Below are positions 9,273 through 17,523 of a DNA stretch of 40,669 nucleotides, one piece after another (position 1 is the first letter of the stretch; the number at the start of each line of letters is the position of its first letter). Origin of the DNA: Anaerolineae bacterium (GTDB lineage Bacteria; Chloroflexota; Anaerolineae; B4-G1; SLSP01); NCBI GenBank assembly GCA_016931315.1, contig JAFGFB010000302.1, forward strand, positions 1 to 40,669, written 5' to 3'. Under the pieces are notes generated by a model that saw only the letters and a list, made by a program, of their open reading frames with translations, made no database searches and was not told where the DNA came from. A program made the translations under genes and the position numbers.

Positions 9273-10148
9273 ATGGTAACGCGTGACGATTACAGAATTG
9301 ACGAAAAACCGACCTGGTGTCCTGGCTGTGGGGATTACGGTATCCTCACTGCGCTCATCCGCGCATTGGTAGAACACAATATAGCCCCGCATGAGCTAAT
9401 GATAGTCACGGGAATTGGTTGTGGCAGCAAATTGCCGCAGTACATGCGTGTCAATGGCATGCACACCCTCCACGGACGCCCTTGGCCCGCGGCGCAGGGC
9501 GCCAAACTGGCCAATCACGGCATGCGTGTGATAGTCGTCCACGGCGACGGTGATGGCTATGGTGAGGGACTCGGGCATTTTGTTCACGCCGTTCGCCGTA
9601 ATCCGGGCGTGACCGAGATTGTGCAAAACAACAAAATCTACGGATTAACGAAGGGGCAATTCTCCCCAACCAGCGAAAAAGGCTGGAAAACATCCACCTC
9701 GCCGTATGGCTCTGCCGAGGAGCCAGCCCAACCCCTTGCGCTGGCCATCACGCACGGCGCAACATTCGTGGCCCGCGGCTATCCCGGAGAGCTCAAACAT
9801 CTCATCTGGCTAATCGGCGAAGCGCTGGAGCATCCAGGCTATGCATTGGTGGATATCCTTCAGCCATGCGTCTCTTTCAATAAGCCGCGCGCCTACGAGT
9901 ATTATGCGGAGCGGGTCTACAAACTAGAGGACGAGGCGGGCTACGATCCTAATAACCGCACTGCCGCCTGGGAACGCGCGCAAGAATGGGGCGAGCACAT
10001 CCCCATCGGCATTTTCTACCGTGCCGTCCCCGGACCCACCTTTGAAATGCTGGACCCGGTGCTCAAGGATAGCACACCATTGGTAAAACGCCCCCTGGGA
10101 AAGCTCGGCTCTGCGCAGGTTGATAGCCTGCTTGCCAAATTGCGCTAA
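9273..10148 (+). CDS. korB: 2-oxoacid:ferredoxin oxidoreductase, beta (TPP) subunit
   Basis: Thiamine-diphosphate subunit paired with the upstream gene. It starts two bases after the korA stop with AGGAGG in front, so the pair is translationally coupled. Visible features are WCPGCGDYGI near residue 14, GIGCGSKLP, HGRPWPAAQGAKLA, the TPP/Mg motif HGDGDGYGEGLGH, and QNNKIYGLTKGQFSPTS. Cys residues near the N-terminus and in the GIGCGS segment are those that hold the single [4Fe-4S] cluster in this family. At 291 residues it has the usual KorB length. No separate ferredoxin-like delta subunit is adjacent. Confidence 0.9.
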   Translation: MVTRDDYRIDEKPTWCPGCGDYGILTALIRALVEHNIAPHELMIVTGIGCGSKLPQYMRVNGMHTLHGRPWPAAQGAKLANHGMRVIVVHGDGDGYGEGLGHFVHAVRRNPGVTEIVQNNKIYGLTKGQFSPTSEKGWKTSTSPYGSAEEPAQPLALAITHGATFVARGYPGELKHLIWLIGEALEHPGYALVDILQPCVSFNKPRAYEYYAERVYKLEDEAGYDPNNRTAAWERAQEWGEHIPIGIFYRAVPGPTFEMLDPVLKDSTPLVKRPLGKLGSAQVDSLLAKLR

Positions 10149-10189
10149 GCGGAGAAGACGATTTCTGGAAAACCGGCACAGGCAAACCT

Positions 10190-10885
10190 ATGTCGAAACG
10201 AATCCTGATCGTAGATGATGATGCCCTGTTAAGGCGTAGTCTGGCTTTTAATCTGGAAAAGGCTGGCTACGCTGTATCCACTGCCGTAACAGCCGAAGAT
10301 GGTCTGGCGGTAGCGCGCCTCGAGCCGCCGGACCTGATCCTTCTCGATATTGGCCTGCCGGGCATGGATGGCATGGATGGCTTACGGGCTTTGCGTGCAC
10401 AGACAACAGCGCCCGTCATCTTTGTCACTGCACGCCGGCGCCAGCTCGATGAAGTGCTGGGCCTGGAATTAGGCGCTGATGATTACATCACCAAACCCTT
10501 CGATATTGACGTCTTGCTGGCGCGTATCAAGGTCGTTCTCCGTCGTGTTGCGTCGGCGCCGCTAGCGGCGCCGACGGCTACCATGCCCCCCCTGGTCATC
10601 GGAGACCTGGTCATTGACGTCGCGGCGCACCATGTGACCCTGCACGGGGAACCTATAGAGCTGGCGCCACGCGAATTCGACTTGCTGGCAGCGCTTGCCC
10701 AGGAAGCCGGGCGCGTGTTATCGGTGGATGAGTTGCTCGCTCGCGTCTGGGGTGCGGAATATGTCGGCGAACCCCAAGTGGTCTATGTCCATATCCGCTG
10801 GCTGCGTGAAAAGTTAGAAGAAGACCCCCATGTGCCGCAACGCATCCTCACCGTGCGTGGCGTGGGCTATAAACTGGTAGCATAA
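10190..10885 (+). CDS. OmpR/PhoB-family response regulator
   Basis: Receiver domain (1-115) with the acidic pair DDD at 9-11, phosphoacceptor Asp53 in LLDIGLPG, TAR after strand 4 and TKPF with the conserved Lys. A winged-helix DNA-binding domain (about 135-231) has ELAPREFDLLAALAQ and VYVHIRWLREKLE. After the phosphoacceptor there is a small in-frame duplication, GMDGMDG. The stop shares one base with the ATG of the kinase gene, so the two are coupled. It probably regulates the HtrA gene downstream. The ribosome site is weak, and korB ends 41 bases upstream. Confidence 0.9.
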   Translation: MSKRILIVDDDALLRRSLAFNLEKAGYAVSTAVTAEDGLAVARLEPPDLILLDIGLPGMDGMDGLRALRAQTTAPVIFVTARRRQLDEVLGLELGADDYITKPFDIDVLLARIKVVLRRVASAPLAAPTATMPPLVIGDLVIDVAAHHVTLHGEPIELAPREFDLLAALAQEAGRVLSVDELLARVWGAEYVGEPQVVYVHIRWLREKLEEDPHVPQRILTVRGVGYKLVA

Positions 10886-12288
10886 TGCACAAATTGCGTA
10901 CCCGCTTGATTCTCAGCCACATACTACCTCTACTGGTAGTACTGCCCATCATCGGTGTGGTGTTGACATACCTGCTTGAAACCCAGGTATTGTTGGCTGG
11001 TCTGGCAAACGAGTTGGAGCGCCAGGCATTACTGGTTGCGGAGCTCGCCGATAATTATCCACTCATCTGGACCGATCCCTTCCAGGCCCAGGAATTTGCC
11101 ACGCGAGTAGACCCATATATCTCGGCACAAATGACCCTGATCACCGCCGATGGATTATTGCTGGCCACAACTAACCCCGAAGAACAGCCCAATATTGGGC
11201 GAGCCATCACCGTCCCTGGCTTTGCAGAGGTGCTCCGCACGGGCGCTATTCTGCGAATTGATTATGGGGAACAGCGAGGCACGGGCGCCGCGGATATTCT
11301 GGTTCCGGTCATCCTGAGCAACCGCGTCATCGGCGTCATCCGTCTCACCGATCCGCTCTCCAGCCTTTATGAGCGCTTCCCGCGGGCGCGCACACTCATC
11401 TTCTCGGTCCTTGCCGTAGGCCTGCTCATCGGATTGGCAGTGGGACTGTACCTCGCTTTCGATTTAGAGCGCCCCATCACGCGCAGCACCGAAGCCATCG
11501 TCCGCATGACACAAGGGCAACGCCTGGAGCAACTCGCCGAACAAGGTCCCAGCGAATACCGGTTGCTTGTCCGAGCTTTCAATGCCCTCAGCACACAACT
11601 CCAGAGCCTGGAGAAGGCACGTCTGCGGTTGCTAGCAAACCTCGTTCACGAAATCGGGAGGCCTCTGGGCGCTCTGCGCTCCGCGATTCAGGCGCTCGCC
11701 GCCGGTGCCACCGAGGACACGACGCTTCGCGAAGAACTTCTGAATGGCATGGAGGCAGAGGTCACCCGCATGCGGCACCTGCTGGACGATCTAACGCAGC
11801 TCTATGGGCAAGCCCTTGGCCCTCTGGAATTAGATCGCAGTCCCACGGCAATCAGTTTGTGGCTCAATCAAACGCTCAGCCCGTGGCGCGAAGCAGCGCT
11901 AGGCAAGGACTTACGCTGGGAGGTCTTGCTGGCGCCCAACCTCCCCACGCTTGCTATTGACCCCGACCGCCTGGCACAGGCGCTCGGCAACATCGTCAGT
12001 AATGCTATCAAATACACCCCGCCGGGCGGAACCATCACTATCAGCGCCGTAGTCAGCGCGGATACGCTGCAAATCGCGGTTCAAGACTCCGGACCCGGTA
12101 TCGCATCTGAAGAACAATTGCGTATCTTTGAGCCTTTCTACCGCGGCCCAACCAGTCGCCGTTTCCCCCAGGGCATGGGACTGGGCCTGACCATTGCCCG
12201 CGACCTCATCACCGCCCACAACGGACGTATCGAGGTCGAAAGCATGCCCGGCAATGGAAGCTGCTTTCGCATCCTGCTCCCCCTCTGA
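10885..12288 (+). CDS. Membrane sensor histidine kinase
   Basis: Partner of the preceding regulator. A first membrane helix (about 9-30) and a second (about 170-192) enclose an extracytoplasmic sensor domain of about 135 residues. HAMP follows (about 193-245), then HisKA with His255 in NLVHEIGRPL, N box GNIVSNAIKYT, G1 DSGPGIA, F box IFEPFY and G2 GMGLGLT, all near the C-terminus. At 467 residues it is of usual class I length. With htrA next on the same strand, envelope or misfolded-protein stress is a reasonable input, as in CssS; this is inferred from context. Confidence 0.9.
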   Translation: MHKLRTRLILSHILPLLVVLPIIGVVLTYLLETQVLLAGLANELERQALLVAELADNYPLIWTDPFQAQEFATRVDPYISAQMTLITADGLLLATTNPEEQPNIGRAITVPGFAEVLRTGAILRIDYGEQRGTGAADILVPVILSNRVIGVIRLTDPLSSLYERFPRARTLIFSVLAVGLLIGLAVGLYLAFDLERPITRSTEAIVRMTQGQRLEQLAEQGPSEYRLLVRAFNALSTQLQSLEKARLRLLANLVHEIGRPLGALRSAIQALAAGATEDTTLREELLNGMEAEVTRMRHLLDDLTQLYGQALGPLELDRSPTAISLWLNQTLSPWREAALGKDLRWEVLLAPNLPTLAIDPDRLAQALGNIVSNAIKYTPPGGTITISAVVSADTLQIAVQDSGPGIASEEQLRIFEPFYRGPTSRRFPQGMGLGLTIARDLITAHNGRIEVESMPGNGSCFRILLPL

Positions 12289-12353
12289 AATGATAGCGCG
12301 GTAAAGATCCGACCGCCAGCCCGCAACGCCGTCAAAAACGCTCAGACAAAATT

Positions 12354-12371
12354 CTTAAACTTCCCTTAAGC
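12354..12371 (+). promoter_or_regulatory. 11-bp-spaced direct repeat upstream of htrA, probable operator
   Basis: CTTAAAC (12354-12360) and CTTAAGC (12365-12371) are direct half-sites exactly 11 bases apart, the spacing used by tandem-binding OmpR/PhoB regulators. They lie about 42 bases upstream of the -10 box of htrA, and the gene pair just upstream encodes an OmpR-type system. Confidence 0.45.
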
Positions 12372-12408
12372 CAATCTCTAGTTCCCCATAAAGATTTCAC
12401 ACCCCAAA

Positions 12409-12419
12409 CAGGCTATAAT
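12409..12419 (+). promoter_or_regulatory. -10 region of the htrA promoter
   Basis: TATAAT (12414-12419) is a perfect -10 box, and the 11-base CAGGCTATAAT is identical to that upstream of the GAF kinase gene at 13935. No convincing -35 hexamer is seen at 16-18 bases, which fits an activator-dependent promoter. Confidence 0.55.
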
Positions 12420-12427
12420 GCCATTAT

Positions 12428-12542
12428 GGTGATTGGGTAGTCAGTGACCACAATGCCTATTTGGCATGTCGGTGTAATCACCAGCAAAAAAGATATCACG
12501 CTGTTTTGGGGCATAGTGTGTCATAGTGCTTCCCCAAACAGC
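12428..12542 (+). other. Structured 5' leader of htrA
   Basis: Starting just after the predicted transcription start, GGTGATT (12428-12434) pairs with AATCACC (12476-12482) and encloses a small hairpin ATGCC/GGCAT (12453-12457 / 12463-12467). A second stem, GCTGTTTTGGGG (12500-12511) with CCCCAAACAGC (12532-12542), ends five bases before the GGAGG ribosome site. No known riboswitch class is recognised. Confidence 0.35.
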
Positions 12543-12558
12543 AAATGGAGGACATTCG

Positions 12559-13740
12559 ATGCACAGCAAACGCTTATTAATGGGTATACTGAGTGTGACA
12601 GCCATCCTGGTGCTTACCGGATGCAATCTACTATCGTTGATGACCGCACAGACGCCAGAGAATGTGCCTGCCACAGAAAACGAGGTGACCACGTTACCCG
12701 ATCAGGCGGGCATACTCTCGGCATTGCAAACAGCGCTGGAAACCATCTATACCAATGTGAATCCTTCGGTGGTGAGTGTTCAAGTCATCCAACAAAGCGG
12801 TGAAGCAGTGCTGCCCTTTTCCGAGGATTCCACCCTACCCTACGAACAGGGCGCGGGTTCTGGCTTTGTCTGGGATAGTCAGGGCCACATCGTCACCAAC
12901 TACCATGTCATCGAGAACGCCACGCGCATCGTGGTACGCTTCGCCGATGATACAACCGCTGAGGCAACCTTAGTAGGTTCCGACCCAGATAGCGACCTGG
13001 CAGTGCTCAAAGTGGATGGCGTAGCTTCCCTACGCCCCGTGCGCCTGGCGCAAATAGAGCCTGCCGTAGGGCAACTCTCCGTCGCTATTGGCAATCCCTT
13101 CGGATTGGAAAACACCATGACCGTTGGCTTTATCAGCGCCATTGGACGTTCGCTAACAGTCGGAGAGACGCTGGGCAGCCGCTATAGTATTCCCGACATC
13201 ATCCAGACCGACGCGCCGATCAATCCAGGTAACTCAGGCGGGGTATTGGTCAATGAACAGGGCGAAGTCATCGGCGTGACAACGGCCATCATTTCCCCAG
13301 TCCAGGCGTCCGTGGGCATTGGCTTTGCCATCCCTGCCGCCATTGTAGAGCGGGTGGTTCCGGTGCTCATCGAAACCGGCGCCTACGCCCATCCATGGAT
13401 TGGTATCAGCGGCACGACCCTTACTGCAGATATGGCGGAAGCCATGGATCTGCCGGCAAATCAACGCGGCGCCCTGGTGATAGAGGTCATCGCCAGCAGC
13501 CCGGCGGAACAAGGCGGGGTGCGCGAGAGCACCCGCCAGGTGACACTCAATGGGGCGCAGACAAGCGTGGGCGGGGATGTCATCATCGCGCTCGACGCAA
13601 CCCCTGTCCGCAGTTTTGAGGATCTCATCTCCGCGTTAAGCGCTCAAACCCGTCCCGGGCAGAGCATCACACTCACCGTGCTGCGCGATGGCGCCGAGCA
13701 AGAACTACGTCTGACATTGGGTGAGCGCCCCAAATCGTAA
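12559..13740 (+). CDS. htrA: HtrA/DegP-type serine protease lipoprotein
   Basis: Exported S1C protease for quality control of envelope proteins. The start at 12559 is chosen because GGAGG lies seven bases upstream and it gives a proper lipoprotein signal (MHSKRLL, hydrophobic stretch, lipobox LTGC with Cys22); an earlier in-frame ATG at 12526 does not. The protease domain (about 55-270) carries the triad His116 (TNYHVIE), Asp146 (DSDLAVLK) and Ser226 (NPGNSGG). One PDZ domain follows (about 285-385, HPWIGISG, VIEVIASSPAEQGGV, VIIALD). At 393 residues with one PDZ it resembles DegS or chloroflexal HtrA proteins. A perfect palindrome with a T run follows the stop. Confidence 0.92.
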   Translation: MHSKRLLMGILSVTAILVLTGCNLLSLMTAQTPENVPATENEVTTLPDQAGILSALQTALETIYTNVNPSVVSVQVIQQSGEAVLPFSEDSTLPYEQGAGSGFVWDSQGHIVTNYHVIENATRIVVRFADDTTAEATLVGSDPDSDLAVLKVDGVASLRPVRLAQIEPAVGQLSVAIGNPFGLENTMTVGFISAIGRSLTVGETLGSRYSIPDIIQTDAPINPGNSGGVLVNEQGEVIGVTTAIISPVQASVGIGFAIPAAIVERVVPVLIETGAYAHPWIGISGTTLTADMAEAMDLPANQRGALVIEVIASSPAEQGGVRESTRQVTLNGAQTSVGGDVIIALDATPVRSFEDLISALSAQTRPGQSITLTVLRDGAEQELRLTLGERPKS

Positions 13741-13785
13741 ATACACCCTGCCCACTCAAACTATTTGGCACACACCTTCTCTCCA

Positions 13786-13836
13786 GGTGATTTTTCGCGG
13801 CGGGGCAAAACCCCGCCGCGAAAAATCACCTTTTTT
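13786..13836 (+). terminator. Rho-independent terminator of htrA, repeat copy B
   Basis: Two perfect 20-base arms (13786-13805 and 13811-13830) with a CAAAA loop are followed by six T residues. The arms begin GGTGATTTTTCGCGGCG, as in copy A at 4937, and both copies are followed by CTGCCCCCC or CCGCCCCCC, so the conserved unit is larger than the hairpin. Confidence 0.85.
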
Positions 13837-13934
13837 CTGCCCCCCTACGGGAGCCTTCGTAGAGGTGCCTGAAATTGTCGCCCCCGGCATGAAATACGCC
13901 CCTATTCCTCCCACACTTTTAGTTGATCACAATT

Positions 13935-13945
13935 CAGGCTATAAT
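13935..13945 (+). promoter_or_regulatory. -10 region of the GAF kinase promoter
   Basis: CAGGCTATAAT with TATAAT at 13940-13945 lies 44 bases before the ATG at 13990. The 11 bases are identical to the htrA -10 region. A TTGATC at 13923 is too close to be a normal -35 box. Confidence 0.5.
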
Positions 13946-13989
13946 AACAGCATACAAGTTACCCATGCTGGGGCGGGAAAGAGGCTGAT

Positions 13990-16900
13990 ATGACATTGAT
14001 GCAATCGGATCTATGGAAGCAGCTGGTGCAATGCTACACCGAAAAGACACAGCGCTGCGCCCCAAAAACCGCCGCCGAGCTCGGGCAGACCATGGCAGCA
14101 GCAGGCGACGCGCTCCAAGATATCGCCACGCTCCACGAGGCCACGCTCCAGCAGCTGGCACAGAAAGCCCCAGACCTGCCGCTACAGAAGGTAGCCCCGG
14201 AGATGTCTATTCTGCTATCCGAAATGCTCTCCGGATATGATTCTCAAAGTCGTCAGCAGCAAACCGCTGCTAGCGACCGGCGCGCCAGCCCCACCGCCGA
14301 GGTGCAACAGGCGCAACAGGACCTGGAAGCTCAACATGCCCGCCTCATCTCGCTGTACAGACTGGGCCGCACAATCAATGCCACGTTCGAAATTGATACG
14401 ATCTTTGAACTGATGGCAAGAGAAGCCATGCTGATCACTAGCGCCACGCACGGCGCGGTCCTCGTCGTAAACAAGGCCGAAGGCGTACAATACATCAGCC
14501 AGCTTCTGGGGTTCACTCCAGAAGAGGTCGCCTTTGCACAGAAAACGCCGTTGGTCCTGGGCAAAGGTCTGATTGGCTACGCCTACGAGAACCAGTGCAT
14601 CGTCGTTGTGGACGATGTGCGCGAAGATCCTCGTTACTGGGAATTCGTGCCCTCCACCCGCGCCGAGCTCGTCCTGCCTATTATTCACGGAACCACCGTT
14701 CTGGCACACCTCGACCTGCAAAGCCCACAAGTAGGCGCCTTCAGAAACGTTGACCTGGAATACCTGAAGGCATTAGCCGATCAAGCCGCAATTGCCATTC
14801 AGAATGCCAGGTTGTTTCAGCGTGCTCAATTGGAGATCAAAGAACGCACCCGGGTACAGGAAGACCTGGAACGCCGCGCCAAACAACTGCTGCTGGTGTG
14901 GCAGGTGAGCCAACAGGTCAGTTCACTGCTGGAGCCAGAGCCGCTGCTGAAGCAAATCGTCGAGCTCATCCGCCTGACCTTCAAATACGCCTACGTGGTG
15001 ATCCTGTTAGTAGATGACGCCAGAACTAAACTGAGTCTAAAGGCAAAATCTGGATTCCAAATGGAAGCCTCACGCACCATCGAATTGGAAATCGGCGTCC
15101 AGGGAATCTGTGGGTGGGTTGCAGCGCACGGACAACCGCTGCTGGTGAACGATGTCACGCGGGACCCCCGCTACTGGCAGCTGCGAGAATTGACCGAAAC
15201 CCGCTCCGAAATTGCCGTGCCGGTAAAAATCAAAGGACAGACCATCGGTGTTCTGGATGTCCAGAGCGCCTCATTCAACGCTTTTGGGGAAGATGATCTG
15301 TTTATTCTGGAAGTGCTTGCCGACCAGGTGGGGGTCACGGTGGAAAATGCCCGGCTCTTTTCCGCGGAGCAACAACGCCGGCAAGAGGCGGAGACCCTGC
15401 GCACGGCCGCCCTCTCAATGATCACCACCGTTGATCGTAGCCGCGTGATCGAACAGATTCTGATCCAACTGCGCAAAGTGGTCCCCTATGATAGCGCCTC
15501 GGTGCAGCTACTCAAAGGACAACGGCTGGGGGACCAACGGCTGGGGGACCAACGGCTGGGGGACCAGCGGCTGGAAATCATTGGCGGGCATGGTTTCCCC
15601 AATCTAGAAGAACTCTTGGGGGTGACCTTTGACCTGACAGCGAATAACAACCCCAACTGCGAGGTCATGCGCCGGCGGTCCACGTATATCGTCCAGGATG
15701 CACCCGCCGTTTATAACGAGTTCTTAAATACTCCCCATGTTAAAGCCAACATTCATTCCTGGTTGGGTGCTCCCCTCCTCATTGGCAACGAGCCGATTGG
15801 CATGATTGCACTCGACAAGCATGACCCAGGTTTCTACACTCAGGAACACGCGCGCCTGGCAGAAGCCTTTGCCGCACAAGCCGCTATCGCCGTGGCGAAC
15901 AGCCAGCTCTTTGAAGCCGAACGCGAGCAACGCGAATTAGCCGAAGCGCTGGCACAGGCGGCAGCAGCAGTCACAGCGACGCTGGATCTCAACGAAGTGC
16001 TGGACCGCATTCTGGAACAGGTTGAGCGTATCGTCACCGGAGATGCTTGTAATGTGATGTTAATTGATGGAGACTATGCACGCGCGGTGCGTTTTCGGGG
16101 ATATGAGAACCCCCGCTCCTCCTCCGCCAGAGCACAGAGCCCCATGCTCATTGCCGAGACCGGCACCCTCCGGCGAATGATTAAGACCGGGCAGCCTTTA
16201 GTCATCCCCAACACCTATGAGGACCCCCTGTGGATTGTGCCAGAAAGCGCCGAACGCCGGTGGTTGTGCTCCTATGTAGGTGCACCCATCCGCATGGGAG
16301 ACAAAATCCTGGGGTTCCTTAACGTGGATGCCGGACAGCCTGGAAGATTCGGACCCGATGATGCGCGCCGGTTAGCGCTCTTTGCACACCATGCTGCCAG
16401 CGCCATCGAAAACGCCCGCCTTTACCGGGAGTTGCAGGATTACGCCAGTGAACTTGAGCGGCGCGTTCAGGAGCGCACAGCACAAATTCAGGCGCAGCTG
16501 GCACGGCTCGATGCGATCCTGAACAGCACCTCCGACGGAATCATTGTGGCAGATATGCAGGGGAAAATCCTTCAGGCTAACCCGATAGCACAGGATTGGC
16601 TTAGCCGCACACTTGCCCCGGATGACGCGAACAAGCTGCGGGAAAGTATCCAGGAACTGTCGGAGCATCCCAACGACCACCCCCATACGCTTCTGGCGCT
16701 TCCGGGGATAGATTTGCAGCTCACTGCAGCCCCTATTTCTGAGCCTAAGCCACAACGACCTTCTGTGGTCATCACCATCCACGATATCAGCCAGCTCAAG
16801 GCTTTGGAACGTATGAAATCCAGTTTCGTCGCCAATGTCTCACATGAGCTCCGCACCCCGATCACCACCATCAAACTTTACACGGAGCTCATCACCAGGC

Positions 16901-17523
16901 AACCGCAAAAAGCCTCTCTCTATATGGAGATGTTAGCACAAAGCGTGGAGCACCTGGCACATTTGGTCGAGAAGATTCTCCAGCTGGCGCATATAGACGC
17001 CGGGCGGGTGGAGCTCCGCCTCGAAGCCACACGCCTACAGGATTTAGCAGAGCTCATCATAGGCAATCACCAGGTCATGGCGCGTCAATCCGGGGTACGA
17101 TTGCGCTTGCTGCCCGCCACACAAACCATCCAGGTGATGGCAGACCCCAAACAACTGGTGGAAGTGCTCAATAACCTCGTGGAGAATGGCATCCAATACA
17201 CACCGGGCGATGGAGAAATCACCGTTTCTATCAACACCGCTGAAATTGAACAACGTGCGTGGGCCACAGTGGAAATTCGAGACACAGGCATCGGCATTCC
17301 AGAGGACGAGCTGCCTTTTGTATTTGAGCGGTTCTTCCGGGGTAGAATTCCGCAAGTCATGCAGAAATCAGGAACAGGATTGGGGCTGGCAATTGTCAAA
17401 GAAATCGCGGAACTCCACGGGGGCTGGACGACCATCGAGAGCAAGGTCAATGCCGGTACCACAGTAACGATCTATTTACCCATGAGTCAGCCTTCGTCAA
17501 TCAATCCCTCACGCCAGGCGTAG
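13990..17523 (+). CDS. Large soluble sensor kinase: four GAF, PAS, HisKA, HATPase
   Basis: A 1177-residue kinase without membrane helices. An N-terminal helical region (1-85) resembles the four-helix N-terminus of RsbU-type regulators. GAF domains follow at about 125-280, 305-460, 475-640 and 660-815, each ending with the typical AIAIxNAxLF helix. A coiled stretch (815-835) leads to a PAS-like domain (835-935). HisKA has His952 in NVSHELRTPITT, and the ATPase domain has NNLVENGIQYT, DTGIGIP, FERFFRG and GTGLGLAI. Ligands of the GAF domains are unknown. GAF 3 contains a short in-frame repeat (residues 511-528). No receiver is fused; the regulator gene facing it from the other strand is not in its operon. 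Confidence 0.9.
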   Translation: MTLMQSDLWKQLVQCYTEKTQRCAPKTAAELGQTMAAAGDALQDIATLHEATLQQLAQKAPDLPLQKVAPEMSILLSEMLSGYDSQSRQQQTAASDRRASPTAEVQQAQQDLEAQHARLISLYRLGRTINATFEIDTIFELMAREAMLITSATHGAVLVVNKAEGVQYISQLLGFTPEEVAFAQKTPLVLGKGLIGYAYENQCIVVVDDVREDPRYWEFVPSTRAELVLPIIHGTTVLAHLDLQSPQVGAFRNVDLEYLKALADQAAIAIQNARLFQRAQLEIKERTRVQEDLERRAKQLLLVWQVSQQVSSLLEPEPLLKQIVELIRLTFKYAYVVILLVDDARTKLSLKAKSGFQMEASRTIELEIGVQGICGWVAAHGQPLLVNDVTRDPRYWQLRELTETRSEIAVPVKIKGQTIGVLDVQSASFNAFGEDDLFILEVLADQVGVTVENARLFSAEQQRRQEAETLRTAALSMITTVDRSRVIEQILIQLRKVVPYDSASVQLLKGQRLGDQRLGDQRLGDQRLEIIGGHGFPNLEELLGVTFDLTANNNPNCEVMRRRSTYIVQDAPAVYNEFLNTPHVKANIHSWLGAPLLIGNEPIGMIALDKHDPGFYTQEHARLAEAFAAQAAIAVANSQLFEAEREQRELAEALAQAAAAVTATLDLNEVLDRILEQVERIVTGDACNVMLIDGDYARAVRFRGYENPRSSSARAQSPMLIAETGTLRRMIKTGQPLVIPNTYEDPLWIVPESAERRWLCSYVGAPIRMGDKILGFLNVDAGQPGRFGPDDARRLALFAHHAASAIENARLYRELQDYASELERRVQERTAQIQAQLARLDAILNSTSDGIIVADMQGKILQANPIAQDWLSRTLAPDDANKLRESIQELSEHPNDHPHTLLALPGIDLQLTAAPISEPKPQRPSVVITIHDISQLKALERMKSSFVANVSHELRTPITTIKLYTELITRQPQKASLYMEMLAQSVEHLAHLVEKILQLAHIDAGRVELRLEATRLQDLAELIIGNHQVMARQSGVRLRLLPATQTIQVMADPKQLVEVLNNLVENGIQYTPGDGEITVSINTAEIEQRAWATVEIRDTGIGIPEDELPFVFERFFRGRIPQVMQKSGTGLGLAIVKEIAELHGGWTTIESKVNAGTTVTIYLPMSQPSSINPSRQA
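15520..15573 (+). repeat. In-frame 15-bp tandem repeat inside GAF 3
   Basis: CAACGGCTGGGGGAC is repeated three times without change, and a fourth partial unit differs by one base. It encodes QRLGD units between the first two strands of GAF 3, where family members normally have only a short turn. The period is a multiple of three, so the frame is kept. Confidence 0.9.
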
